Shown here: piece after piece, positions 21,379-30,136 of the stretch
How the letters are laid out: the number at the start of each line of letters is the position of its first letter
Position numbering within the stretch: position 1 is the stretch's first letter
Source: Hoeflea sp.
Lineage (GTDB): Bacteria; Pseudomonadota; Alphaproteobacteria; Rhizobiales; Rhizobiaceae
NCBI GenBank assembly: GCA_019084245.1
Contig: JAHRFE010000024.1
Location: 1-64,000 of the forward strand
Direction of reading: 5' to 3'
Length of the DNA: 64,000 bases
Position numbers and translations under genes: made by a program
Notes under the pieces: model-generated
The model's input: only the letters and a program-made list of their open reading frames with translations
What the model was told of the DNA's origin: nothing
Databases searched by the model: none

Positions 21379-22296
21379 ATGGATATATCCCGACGCATCA
21401 AGATCCGGCACCTGGAAGCCTTCGTCGAAGTGGCGCGGCAGAAGAGCGTTGGCCGTGCGGCGATCACCCTGTCGCTGACCCAACCGGCGGTGACGCGGAC
21501 CATCCGCGAGCTCGAGCAGATCGTCGGCGCTGCGCTGATCGAGCGCGACGGCCGCGGCATCAGGCTGTCGCACCAGGGCGAGGTGTTCCTGTCCCATGCC
21601 GGCTCCGGACTGGCCGCGGTGCGCGACGGGATCGCGGCGCTGACCAATGTCGCCACCACCGCCGGGCCGCCGGTGCGCATCGGCGCCCTGCCGACGGTGT
21701 CGGCCACCATCATGCCGGGGGCGGTGGCGGAATTCCTGGCCTCGGGCCTCAGGAGTCCGCTGCGGGTGACGACCGGTGAAAACCGGGTGCTGCTCGATCA
21801 GCTGCGCAAGGGCGATCTCGACCTGGTGATGGGGCGGATGCCGGCGCCGGAAAATATGGCGAGCCTCAGGTTCGAGCCGCTTTACCGCGACCGGGTGGTG
21901 TTCGTTGTCGCCAAGAGCCATCCGCTGGCAGGCCAGCGCCAGGTGACGGCGGACATCCTGGCGCGCCATCCGGTGCTCACCCCGCCCGAAGGCTCGATCA
22001 TTCATCCGTTCGTGGAACGGCTGATGCTGGAGCAGGGCATGGCGCGGCCGGGCAAGGCTATCGAGACGGTGTCGGACAGTTTCGGGCGGGCGTTTCTGCG
22101 CGCAAGCGACGGGATCTGGATCATCTCGCGCGGCGTGGTGGCAGCCGAGATCGCCTCGGGCGAATTCGTCGAACTGCCGATCGACACCAGTTCGACCATG
22201 GGTGCTGTCGGCCTGATTACCCGCGACGCCGACCGGCCGCATGACGCGGCGGTGTTCTTTGCAGATATCCTGAGGCGGCGCACGGCGGGAGGCTGA
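21379..22296 (+). CDS. pcaQ: LysR-type activator of the pca operon
   Basis: 305 aa. N-terminal winged HTH (RIKIRHLEAFVEVARQKSVG, LTQPAVTRTIRELE) followed by a LysR substrate domain that would bind the inducer, usually 3-carboxy-cis,cis-muconate or carboxymuconolactone. The divergent position 97 bases from pcaC matches PcaQ in rhizobia, where it activates the pca operon. I did not find a perfect ATAACC-N4-GGTTAA box in the 97-base gap, so the operator is either degenerate or different. Confidence 0.9.
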   Translation: MDISRRIKIRHLEAFVEVARQKSVGRAAITLSLTQPAVTRTIRELEQIVGAALIERDGRGIRLSHQGEVFLSHAGSGLAAVRDGIAALTNVATTAGPPVRIGALPTVSATIMPGAVAEFLASGLRSPLRVTTGENRVLLDQLRKGDLDLVMGRMPAPENMASLRFEPLYRDRVVFVVAKSHPLAGQRQVTADILARHPVLTPPEGSIIHPFVERLMLEQGMARPGKAIETVSDSFGRAFLRASDGIWIISRGVVAAEIASGEFVELPIDTSSTMGAVGLITRDADRPHDAAVFFADILRRRTAGG

Positions 22297-22398
22297 GTAT
22301 TTCCGGGATCATGCCCGGAACAGCGCCTCGGCCACTGGTGCAGGCCGCACAATCTCTTTACATCGGTGTCGACAAGAGAAGTGGATACTGGCAAATCG

Positions 22399-23391
22399 AT
22401 GCAGGACATTCTGGCGCTCGCGACCGCGAACCTTCTTTCCCCGGCCGTACTTTTCTTCGCTCTCGGCTTCCTGGGCACGATGGCAGGATCGCAGTTGACG
22501 CTGCCCGAGGCGGTGGCCAAGACACTGTCGATCTATCTGATGCTGGCGATCGGCTTCAAGGGCGGGGTCGCGGTGGCCGAGCACGGGCTCGGGATCGACA
22601 TTGCCCTTGCGCTGATCGCCGGCGTGGTTCTTTCCGCGTCCATTCCGCTGGTCGCCTTCGGGCTCCTGACCGTCATGGCCCGGCTCGACCGCGTCGACCG
22701 GGCCGCTGTCGCCGCGCATTACGGTTCGATTTCCATCGTCACCTTCGTCGCCGCCAGCGAGGCCTTGCGGCTGGCTGGCCTGAGTTTCGAGGGGTATCTG
22801 GTGGCGGTGGCGGCGGTGATGGAGACCCCCGCAATCCTCGTCGCGCTCTACCTCGCCCATTCAGGCGGCACACCGTCAGGGTCGCCCGGCAAGGCCGGAT
22901 CGGGGGGCGAAAGCCTGATGTCGGAGGTCATGCTCAATTCCTCGGTCGTGGTCCTCGTCGGTTCCTTCGTGATCGGCTACCTCTCCGGCCCCAAGGGGCT
23001 CGCCGATATCGGGCCGTTCATTGTCGATCCGTTCAAGGGCGTGCTGTGCCTGTTCCTGCTCGACATGGGCGCGGTGGCGGGCCGCGGCATCCGGTCCGGC
23101 TGGAAGCACATGAGTCCGGGGCTGGTGGCGTTCGGCCTTATCATGCCCTATGTCGGCGCCGCGCTGGCGCTACTCGCAGGCCTCGCCATCGGGCTCTCCA
23201 CCGGTGGGGTGGCGCTCTTGATGGTGCTCGGCGCCTCGGCCTCCTACATTGCGGTTCCGGCGGCGCTCAGGCTTGCGCTGCCGCAGGCCCGGCCGTCGAT
23301 CTACCTGACCCTGTCGCTCGGCATCACATTCCCCATGAACCTGACCATCGGCATCCCGGCCTATATCGCGATTGCACAGATGACGGCCTAA
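22399..23391 (+). CDS. SbtA-like sodium-dependent bicarbonate transporter (DUF897)
   Basis: 330 aa from the ATG at 22399; GTGs at 22366 and 22381 are possible starts. About ten membrane helices arranged as two inverted halves. Segments such as LSPAVLFFALGFLGTMAGS, TLSIYLMLAIGFKGGVA and PAALRLALPQARPSIYLTLS are typical of the SbtA family, whose cyanobacterial members import HCO3- with Na+. A PII-like gene follows nine bases downstream, as SbtB follows SbtA. It sits directly after pcaQ, 102 bases from its stop. Confidence 0.87.
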   Translation: MQDILALATANLLSPAVLFFALGFLGTMAGSQLTLPEAVAKTLSIYLMLAIGFKGGVAVAEHGLGIDIALALIAGVVLSASIPLVAFGLLTVMARLDRVDRAAVAAHYGSISIVTFVAASEALRLAGLSFEGYLVAVAAVMETPAILVALYLAHSGGTPSGSPGKAGSGGESLMSEVMLNSSVVVLVGSFVIGYLSGPKGLADIGPFIVDPFKGVLCLFLLDMGAVAGRGIRSGWKHMSPGLVAFGLIMPYVGAALALLAGLAIGLSTGGVALLMVLGASASYIAVPAALRLALPQARPSIYLTLSLGITFPMNLTIGIPAYIAIAQMTA

Positions 23392-23400
23392 AATCGGAGC

Positions 23401-23718
23401 ATGTCCATGCACACTTTTGCCAAGAAACAGATCCAGATCATCTGCGAGCGGCCGATCCTCAAGCGCGTCCAACGGCATCTCGCGGGAAACGGCGTCAAGG
23501 GTTTCACCGTGCTGCCAGCGCTGTCGGGCCTGGGCTCGGAAGGCGAGTGGGACCGCGAGGGCATGGTCGGCGACGTCGGCCAGATGGTGATGGTGCTGGT
23601 GGTGCTGGACGCGGCCGACCTTGATCGTGTGCTCACTGATATCTTCGAGGTGGTCAGTCCGCAGATGGGCGTGATCACCATCTCCGATGTCGCCGTCGTC
23701 CGGCCCGACCGGTTCTGA
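23401..23718 (+). CDS. PII-like (SbtB-type) signalling protein
   Basis: 105 aa. The ferredoxin-like PII fold is suggested by QIQIICERPILKRVQRHLAG, the loop FTVLPALSGLGSEGEWDREG, and the closing MVMVLVVLDAADLDRVLTDI segment. SbtB proteins bind adenyl nucleotides and shut the SbtA transporter. Pairing with the transporter gene directly upstream is the main support. It lacks the T-loop tyrosine and length of classical GlnB/GlnK. Confidence 0.82.
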   Translation: MSMHTFAKKQIQIICERPILKRVQRHLAGNGVKGFTVLPALSGLGSEGEWDREGMVGDVGQMVMVLVVLDAADLDRVLTDIFEVVSPQMGVITISDVAVVRPDRF

Positions 23719-23808
23719 CAGGTCCGGCGCCGGACGAACAGCTTGCGATTTTCGCTTCTTTCGCTTTAGACTGTCGGAGTTCCATCCAAGGCCAGGCTTT
23801 TCCCGTCC

Positions 23809-24579
23809 ATGTTCCTCGCCCCGCGCCATTCCGAAATCATCGAGCTCGCCAAGTCCGAGGGCCGTGTGCTGGTCGATGATCTGGCGGCGCGGTTTGACGT
23901 GACGCCGCAGACCATCCGCAAGGATCTCAATGATCTGTGCGACCGGCAATTGCTGATGCGCATTCACGGCGGGGCCATCGTTCCCTCCAGCACCCGGAAC
24001 ATGGAATACGCACAGCGCGGCAAGATCGCGGCGGAAGAAAAGAGCGCCATCGGCGAGGCGGCCGCAGCACTCATCCCCGACAATGCCTCGCTGTTCATCA
24101 ATATCGGCACCACGACAGAGGCGGTGAGCCAGGCCCTGCTCAGGCACGGGCGGCTGATGATCATCACCAACAACATCAATGTCGCCAACCGGATGCGGCC
24201 CTTCGCCCAGTTCGAGGTGGTGATTGCCGGTGGCGTGGTGCGGGCCTCCGACGGAGGCATTGTCGGCGAGGCGGCGGTGGATTTCATCCGCCAGTTCAAG
24301 GTCGATTACGCGGTGATCGGCGCCTCGGCGATCGATCATGACGGTGCGCTGCTCGACTATGACTTTCGCGAGGTCAAGGTGGCCCAGGCGATCATCGCCA
24401 ATGCCCGCCAGGTGATCCTGGTGGCCGATTCGACCAAGTTCGAGCGCACCGCCCCGGTCCGGATCGGCCATCTCGACCAGGTCGACACCTTCGTCACCGA
24501 TCAATGCCCCGATGACAGGATCCGCAAGATCTGCCGCGACTGCGATGTCGAGCTGATCGAGACCATGCGGTCGGGCTGA
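23809..24579 (+). CDS. DeoR/GlpR-family transcriptional repressor
   Basis: 256 aa. N-terminal DeoR HTH (RHSEIIELAKSEGRVLVDDL, FDVTPQTIRKDLNDLCDRQ with the recognition helix), then a sugar-phosphate sensing DeoRC domain with LFINIGTTTEAVSQAL and GGVVRASDGGIVGEAA. It most resembles GlpR, the sn-glycerol-3-phosphate-responsive repressor. glpD-glpK lie 12 kb away, so a link to them is plausible but unproven. It is preceded by TTTCGCTTCTTTCGCTTT (about 23752-23768), which could be an autoregulatory site. Confidence 0.85.
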   Translation: MFLAPRHSEIIELAKSEGRVLVDDLAARFDVTPQTIRKDLNDLCDRQLLMRIHGGAIVPSSTRNMEYAQRGKIAAEEKSAIGEAAAALIPDNASLFINIGTTTEAVSQALLRHGRLMIITNNINVANRMRPFAQFEVVIAGGVVRASDGGIVGEAAVDFIRQFKVDYAVIGASAIDHDGALLDYDFREVKVAQAIIANARQVILVADSTKFERTAPVRIGHLDQVDTFVTDQCPDDRIRKICRDCDVELIETMRSG

Positions 24580-24585
24580 GGCGGG

Positions 24586-25380
24586 CTAGCGGATATTCCG
24601 AGCCTTTTCGACCGCGGCATCGAGCCCTTCGGCAATTGCACCGGAGATTGACGAGTTGCGCATCGCCGCAAGCCCCGCCGCCGTCGTGCCGGCGTAATCG
24701 ATCATCTGTTGCACATGGTCGGCGGGCGAGGCTTCGCTATGGGCGAGCATGGCGCCGGCCGAGAAGAACAATTGCCGGATGGCCCGGTCGGCGATGGCTG
24801 GTGGAATGCCTGCCTTGACCGCGTAGTCTATCATGCAGTCTGCGTAGAAGGCGACAAAGCCCGGGACCGGGCCGGTCATCGCCGTGAAGTGATCGAGGTG
24901 GTTTTCGTCAGCGATCTTGTCGGTCGCGCCGCAGGCTGAGAAGATGTTCGTGACCCGGTCCCGATCGGTGGCGTCAATGGCCGGAGAGGCGACCCAAGGG
25001 CTGTAGGCAAGGCCGAGTTGGGCGGCGGGACTGCTCATGGCCCGGACCACGCGGTCCGAACCGGTCAGGGCCTGAAGCTCCTTGATTGTCATGCCGGCCA
25101 TGACAGAAATCACCAGCTTTCCGGGGGCGTGGATGCCGATGCCCGGCGCCAGGGCCGGCGGGACCGAGAGGATCAGAACCTCGCAGGCGGCGCATAGTTG
25201 GGCATTGTCCGTGGTCACATGGACGTCGGGAAACTGCTCGAATCCTGCTTTGCTTCCGCTTCGGTTGGAGATCCAGAGATCGGAGGCCGGCAGCACCATT
25301 CGATCCAGCAGCGCGTGCGCGATGGCCCGGCCGAGCATCCCTGAACCGCCGATGATGCCAGTTTTGGGCGCGTTCGACAT
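24586..25380 (-). CDS. Pyrroline-5-carboxylate reductase family protein (ProC-like)
   Basis: 264 aa. N-terminal Rossmann fold with GIIGGSGMLGRAIAHALLD (dinucleotide-binding GxGxxG variant), a middle segment LVISVMAGMTIKELQAL, and the C-terminal dimerisation region MTGPVPGFVAFYADCMIDYA. ProC reduces 1-pyrroline-5-carboxylate to proline. Residues near the usual SGSGPAY motif read TGPVPGF, so this is a diverged paralogue and its substrate may differ. It converges with the DeoR gene, with only six bases between stops. Confidence 0.85.
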   Translation of the reverse strand: MSNAPKTGIIGGSGMLGRAIAHALLDRMVLPASDLWISNRSGSKAGFEQFPDVHVTTDNAQLCAACEVLILSVPPALAPGIGIHAPGKLVISVMAGMTIKELQALTGSDRVVRAMSSPAAQLGLAYSPWVASPAIDATDRDRVTNIFSACGATDKIADENHLDHFTAMTGPVPGFVAFYADCMIDYAVKAGIPPAIADRAIRQLFFSAGAMLAHSEASPADHVQQMIDYAGTTAAGLAAMRNSSISGAIAEGLDAAVEKARNIR

Positions 25381-25483
25381 ATATGCTCCTCCGGTTGGTT
25401 ACTCAGCCCGGTCTCCGGATCGGGATCCTATCAAAACGCGCTGGATAGGGAACCTGTCCGGCCAACAGGCATGGTCATGCATT

Positions 25484-25500
25484 TTGCATCCGGGATGCAA
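25484..25500. promoter_or_regulatory. 17-nt perfect palindrome upstream of the proC-like gene
   Basis: TTGCATCC-G-GGATGCAA has perfect 8-base arms, 104 bases upstream of the ProC-like start. Possible operator; the regulator is unknown. Confidence 0.4.
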
Positions 25501-25614
25501 GGGCATCGGGAAGGCCGAAGCATTGATTTCAATCGGTGGGTTGCCCTGGGAAAGGGCTTTGTTTCAATGGTTTGAGACGGGGGTTGTGGCGCGAATCCCG
25601 AAGAATTTAGGGGT

Positions 25615-25638
25615 ACAGATACAGAATACTGTATCTGT
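25615..25638. promoter_or_regulatory. 24-nt perfect inverted repeat upstream of the RND pump
   Basis: ACAGATACAG-AATA-CTGTATCTGT has perfect 10-base arms. This is the size and symmetry of a TetR-family operator, common upstream of RND pumps. It lies about 190 bases before the adaptor gene; a CTATAT-like -10 (25723-25728) follows. No TetR gene is adjacent. Confidence 0.55.
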
Positions 25639-25826
25639 TGCCGGGAAACCACCCAAACCGGCGAACGAGGGGTCTCCGGGAAAAAATCTGAAGCTTGTTC
25701 TTTTTAGACCTTCGTCGTGTGACTATATAGCCCAACATGCGAAACCCTGATCGCAGTCGGGCGCGCGCTTCCGAGCCTTGCCGCCTTGTCGGATCTCTGC
25801 GCGGATAATTTGAGAGCAGGTTTTTC

Positions 25827-26972
25827 ATGGCAATGCCAAGATTTCACACCATTGCCGCCTTTGTCGTGCTGGCTGTTTCGGCCGCATGGGTGGCGACGGG
25901 CGAGTTTTCATCCATCGGCAGCGCGGCGCAGGATCCTGCCGAGGACGCGCCGGCGATCGAACAAACCGCCGCGGAGCCACAAAAGACCTTGCGCACGGTC
26001 GCGGTGACGGAGCCCGATTTCATCGAGCACAACCGCATCATCCGCATTTCCGGCGTGACGGCGCCCGACAAGCGCACGACGCTCGCCACCCGCAGTGCCG
26101 GTATTCTGGGCGAACTCAAGGTCAAGAAGGGCGACACAGTTCAGGTGGGCGAGGTGGTTCTGGTGCTCGATGGCGCCGAAAAACAGTCGATGGTGGACAC
26201 CGCCCGGGCGCTTCTGGATCAGCGCCAGAAGGAAGCCGAGAATGTCGACCGGCTGGTCAAGGAAGGCATCACGCCGACCACGCAGATCGACAGCGCCCGC
26301 TCGGCGCTGGCCTCTGCCCGCTCGCAGCTTGAGGCAGCCCAGGCGGAAGTTGACCGGCTCACCGTCGTGGCCCCGTTTGCGGGCGTGATCGATCAGGTCA
26401 TGGTCGAGGAGGGCAGCTGGCTGCCTTCCGGCGAGGCGGTCGCGGTGCTTTTGCAGCTTGATCCGGTGGTGGCGCGGGGCGAGGTCAGCGAGCGCGAGAT
26501 AGTGCATGTGAAGATCGGCAGCGAGGCCGATATCCGGCTGATCAGCGGCGACATCGTCTCTGGCACCGTCCGCCATGTCAGTCTTGAGGCAACCGCGGGC
26601 ACGAGGACTTTTCCGATCGAGGTGGCGATCCCCAATCCCGACAATCAGGTTCCCGCCGGCATGACCGCGGAGATCATGATCAAGTCCGACCCCGTCACCG
26701 CCGTGAGGCTGCCGCGCTCGGTGGTCACGCTGGATGCCGCGGGCAATCTGGGTCTCCGCATCCTCAAGGCCGATTCCACCGTCGGCTTCGTGCCGATCGA
26801 CCTGATCGACGATTCGCCGGAGGGCCTGGTCCTGAGCGGCGTTCCGCGTGACGCGAAGATCATCGTCGCCGGTCAGGACCTGGTGAGCGAGGGCGACACC
26901 GTCAATGCGGTGCCGGCCGACGCCACGCTGATCACCGGCGCGACCGCCAAGGCGGCGGAGCAATCGCAATGA
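25827..26972 (+). CDS. RND efflux periplasmic adaptor subunit
   Basis: 381 aa. N-terminal membrane segment or signal (FHTIAAFVVLAVSAAWVATG), then the membrane-fusion-protein order: lipoyl half (LATRSAGILGELKVKKGDTV), a helical hairpin (about 115-175), second lipoyl half (VVAPFAGVIDQVMVEEGSWL) and beta-barrel (FPIEVAIPNPDNQVPAGMTA). It links the inner-membrane pump encoded just downstream (4-base overlap) to an outer-membrane channel not encoded here. No lipobox cysteine is seen. A strong palindrome upstream suggests repression by a TetR-type protein. Confidence 0.92.
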   Translation: MAMPRFHTIAAFVVLAVSAAWVATGEFSSIGSAAQDPAEDAPAIEQTAAEPQKTLRTVAVTEPDFIEHNRIIRISGVTAPDKRTTLATRSAGILGELKVKKGDTVQVGEVVLVLDGAEKQSMVDTARALLDQRQKEAENVDRLVKEGITPTTQIDSARSALASARSQLEAAQAEVDRLTVVAPFAGVIDQVMVEEGSWLPSGEAVAVLLQLDPVVARGEVSEREIVHVKIGSEADIRLISGDIVSGTVRHVSLEATAGTRTFPIEVAIPNPDNQVPAGMTAEIMIKSDPVTAVRLPRSVVTLDAAGNLGLRILKADSTVGFVPIDLIDDSPEGLVLSGVPRDAKIIVAGQDLVSEGDTVNAVPADATLITGATAKAAEQSQ

Positions 26973-29900
26973 ATTTCGTCGACGTCGCCATCCGCAATGC
27001 GCGGCTGACGCTCGCGGTCCTGCTGTTCCTGATCGTTGCCGGGTCGATGGCATATGTCTCGATCCCCAAGGAAGCCGAGCCGGACGTCAAGATCCCGATC
27101 ATCTATGTCAGTCTCTCCTATTCCGGAATATCGCCCGAGGATTCCGAGCGGCTGCTGCTCAGGCCGGTGGAAACAAGGCTGAAGAACGTCACCGGCGTCA
27201 AGGAAATGCGTTCGACCGCCTACCAGGGCGGCGGCAATGTGGTGATCGAGTTCATGGCCGGCGCCAACCTCGCCAAGGCGCTCGACGATGTGCGCAACAA
27301 GGTCTCCGACGCCAAGCCGGATCTGCCGCAGGGTGCCGACGAGCCGACCGTCAACGAGGTCAATATTTCCGAGTTCCCGGTTCTCGTCGTCACGCTGTCG
27401 GGTGACGTGCCCGAGCGCGCGCTGACCCGCGCCGCGCGCGAATTGCGCGACCGGATCGAGGAAGTGGGCGGCGTCCTCGAGGCCTCGTTGCAGGGCGCGC
27501 GCGACGATCTGGTCGAGGTGATCATCGATCCGGTGAAATTGTCGTCCTACGGCATGCAGCTTGACCAGCTGATCGCCGGCGTCAACGCGTCGAACTCCGT
27601 CGTGGCGGCCGGCGCGATCGAGGGCGTCGAAGGCCGCTATGCAGTCAAGGTGCCGCTGCTCATCGAAACGGTCGAGGATGTCGCCAATCTGCCGATCATC
27701 GCCGGCTCCAACGCCGTGGTGCGGGCCCGCGACCTTGCCACCATCCGCTCGACCTTCAAGGACGCCGAGACCATCACACGGCTCAATGGCGAACCGGCGA
27801 TCGCCATCGAGGTTTCCAAGCGCACCGGCGCGAACCTGATCGAGACCGTGGATGCGGTCAAGGTCGTGGCCAACGAGTTCAAGGCGCTGCTGCCCGAAGG
27901 CGCGTCGATCGGCTTCAGCCAGGACAAGTCGACCTCGATCCGGCAATTGCTGGGCGATTTGCAGAACTCGGTGCTGACCGCGGTCATCCTGGTGTTCATC
28001 GTCATCCTCTACGCGCTGTCGGGCAGGGCGTCGCTGCTCATCGGTTTTGCCATTCCCGCCTCGTTCCTGATGGGGATCCTGGCGCTATCGCTGGCGGGAC
28101 TGACGGTCAACATCGTGGTGCTGTTCAGCCTGATCCTGGCGGTGGGCATGCTGGTCGACGACGCCATCATCGTCACCGAATTCGCCGAGCGGCGGATGAC
28201 CGAGGGCATGGACCGCAAGGCGGCATTCTCGCTTGCCGCCAAACGCATGGCCGGCCCGGTGACGGCTGCGACGCTGACGCGCGTGGCGGCGTTCTCGCCG
28301 CTGCTGTTCTGGCCGGGCGTGGTCGGCGAGTTCATGAAATACATGCCGATCACGCTGATCGCGACGCTGTCGGCATCGCTGCTCTACGCGCTGGTGTTCA
28401 CGCCGACGCTCGGCGCCATGTTTGCCAAGCCGATGGTCGAGGAAGGGCCCAAGCGCGACGGGCTCTACATGAAGTTTGTCAGCCGCGCGGTGCGGCATCC
28501 CTTCATCGTGGTGTTCTTCACGCTGGCCGCATTGATCGTGGTGCCGGTCGTCTACAGCCAGTACGGCAAGGGCGTGGAATTCTTCCCCAATGTCGAACCC
28601 GATTACGGACTTCTCTATGTGCATGCCCGCGGCAACCTCTCGCTTGAGGAAAAGGATGCGGCGGTCAGCGCGGTCGAGCAGCGGATCCTCGGCTGGCCGG
28701 GCCTGACCAGCGTCTATACCCGCGTCGGCAAGGTTGGCGGCGGCGGGGCGGATATTGCCGAGGATGTGGTGGGAGTTATCCAGTATGAATTTGTCGACTG
28801 GCGGGAGCGCAAACCGGCGGGCGAGATCCTTGATGATTTCCGACGTGAACTGACCGGCTTCCCGGGCGTCGACATCGAGGTGCAGGTGCCGGAAGGCGGG
28901 CCGCCGACCGGCAAGGCGATCCAGATCCAGCTCTCGGCCATCGATCCGGCCGGATTGCCCGAGGTGGCGCGCAGGGTGGCGGCGCAGCTTGAGACCACGC
29001 CCGGGGTGATCGATATTTCCGACGGCCTGCCGCCGCCCGGCATCGACTGGGAAATCAAGGTCGACCGCTCGGTCGCGGCCCGCTACGGCATCGGCCCGTC
29101 CGCAGTCGGAACGGTGGTGCAACTGGTCACGACCGGGTTGAAGCTGACCGACTACCGGCCCGCCGGCGCCGACGACGCCGTCGATATCCGGCTCAGGCTG
29201 CCGGAAGACCGGCGGACGCTGTCGACGCTCGATGATCTGAGGATCGAGACCAACCAGGGCTCGGTGCCGATCTCCAATTTCGTCACCCGGGAACCGGCGG
29301 CCAGTGTCGGCACGCTCACCCGGATCGACGGGGTGCGGACCATCACCGTGCAGGCAGGGATCAGCGAAGGCATCCAGGCCGATCCGCTGCGGCAGGCCAT
29401 TGTCGCTGAACTGGAGAAGGCGGATCTCAATTCACTTGGCATCCGCTGGAAAATGGCGGGCGAGGACGAGGAGCAGGCGGCGGCGGGCGCGTTCCTCACC
29501 AAGGCCTTCGGCGCCGCGCTTTTCCTGATCTTTGTCGTGCTGCTGGCGCAGTTCAACAAGTTCCTGTCGGTGGCGCTGGTGCTGTCGGCGGTGGTGATGT
29601 CGACCATCGGGGTGTTCCTGGGTCTGCTGATCATGGGACAGCCGTTCGGCATCGTCATGAGCGGCATCGGCGTCATCGCGCTGGCGGGCGTGGTGGTGAA
29701 CAACAACATCGTGCTGATCGACACCTACGACCATTTGCGCCGGGAGGGGCTGGACAAGCTCGACGCTATTCTTGAAACCTGCCGCGAGCGCGCGCGTCCG
29801 GTGGTGCTGACCGCCGTCACCGCGATCCTCGGCGTGTTGCCGATCGCGTTTGGCTTCAACCTCGAGATCATGGCGCATGAGACCACCTATGGCGCGCCGT

Positions 29901-30112
29901 CGACGCAATGGTGGGTGTCGCTGTCGAGCGCCATCGTGTTCGGCCTGGCGTTCTCGACCATCCTCACGCTGGTGGTGACGCCGTCGCTTCTGATGATCGT
30001 CACCCGCTCCAAGAACAGCCGGATCACCGCCTGGTGGGAGCGGATGAAGGCGCGCGTCGGGCTTGGCCGCAAGCCGGACGCGGTTCGTGCAAGCTCGCAG
30101 GCCGCCGAGTAG
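26969..30112 (+). CDS. RND efflux transporter permease
   Basis: 1047 aa, full length for an AcrB/HAE-1-type pump with 12 predicted membrane helices and two large periplasmic loops. Typical parts are the N-terminal NARLTLAVLLFLIVAGSMAY, KEAEPDVKIPIIYVSLSYSG, the proton-relay helix AVGMLVDDAIIVTEFAERR (the aspartate pair of TM4) and IGVIALAGVVVNNNIVLIDT in the second half. It is translationally coupled to the adaptor. The substrate cannot be read from the sequence. Confidence 0.94.
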   Translation: MNFVDVAIRNARLTLAVLLFLIVAGSMAYVSIPKEAEPDVKIPIIYVSLSYSGISPEDSERLLLRPVETRLKNVTGVKEMRSTAYQGGGNVVIEFMAGANLAKALDDVRNKVSDAKPDLPQGADEPTVNEVNISEFPVLVVTLSGDVPERALTRAARELRDRIEEVGGVLEASLQGARDDLVEVIIDPVKLSSYGMQLDQLIAGVNASNSVVAAGAIEGVEGRYAVKVPLLIETVEDVANLPIIAGSNAVVRARDLATIRSTFKDAETITRLNGEPAIAIEVSKRTGANLIETVDAVKVVANEFKALLPEGASIGFSQDKSTSIRQLLGDLQNSVLTAVILVFIVILYALSGRASLLIGFAIPASFLMGILALSLAGLTVNIVVLFSLILAVGMLVDDAIIVTEFAERRMTEGMDRKAAFSLAAKRMAGPVTAATLTRVAAFSPLLFWPGVVGEFMKYMPITLIATLSASLLYALVFTPTLGAMFAKPMVEEGPKRDGLYMKFVSRAVRHPFIVVFFTLAALIVVPVVYSQYGKGVEFFPNVEPDYGLLYVHARGNLSLEEKDAAVSAVEQRILGWPGLTSVYTRVGKVGGGGADIAEDVVGVIQYEFVDWRERKPAGEILDDFRRELTGFPGVDIEVQVPEGGPPTGKAIQIQLSAIDPAGLPEVARRVAAQLETTPGVIDISDGLPPPGIDWEIKVDRSVAARYGIGPSAVGTVVQLVTTGLKLTDYRPAGADDAVDIRLRLPEDRRTLSTLDDLRIETNQGSVPISNFVTREPAASVGTLTRIDGVRTITVQAGISEGIQADPLRQAIVAELEKADLNSLGIRWKMAGEDEEQAAAGAFLTKAFGAALFLIFVVLLAQFNKFLSVALVLSAVVMSTIGVFLGLLIMGQPFGIVMSGIGVIALAGVVVNNNIVLIDTYDHLRREGLDKLDAILETCRERARPVVLTAVTAILGVLPIAFGFNLEIMAHETTYGAPSTQWWVSLSSAIVFGLAFSTILTLVVTPSLLMIVTRSKNSRITAWWERMKARVGLGRKPDAVRASSQAAE

Positions 30113-30136
30113 CCGCCGGCGCCCTGCCTGCTCCGG

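Noticed and set aside
26873-27946. Long minus-strand frame opposite the RND genes, and similar ones opposite glpK, pca genes and rsh
   Set aside because: Rich in Arg, His, Gly and Asp with no motifs, as expected for antisense frames in GC-rich coding DNA.
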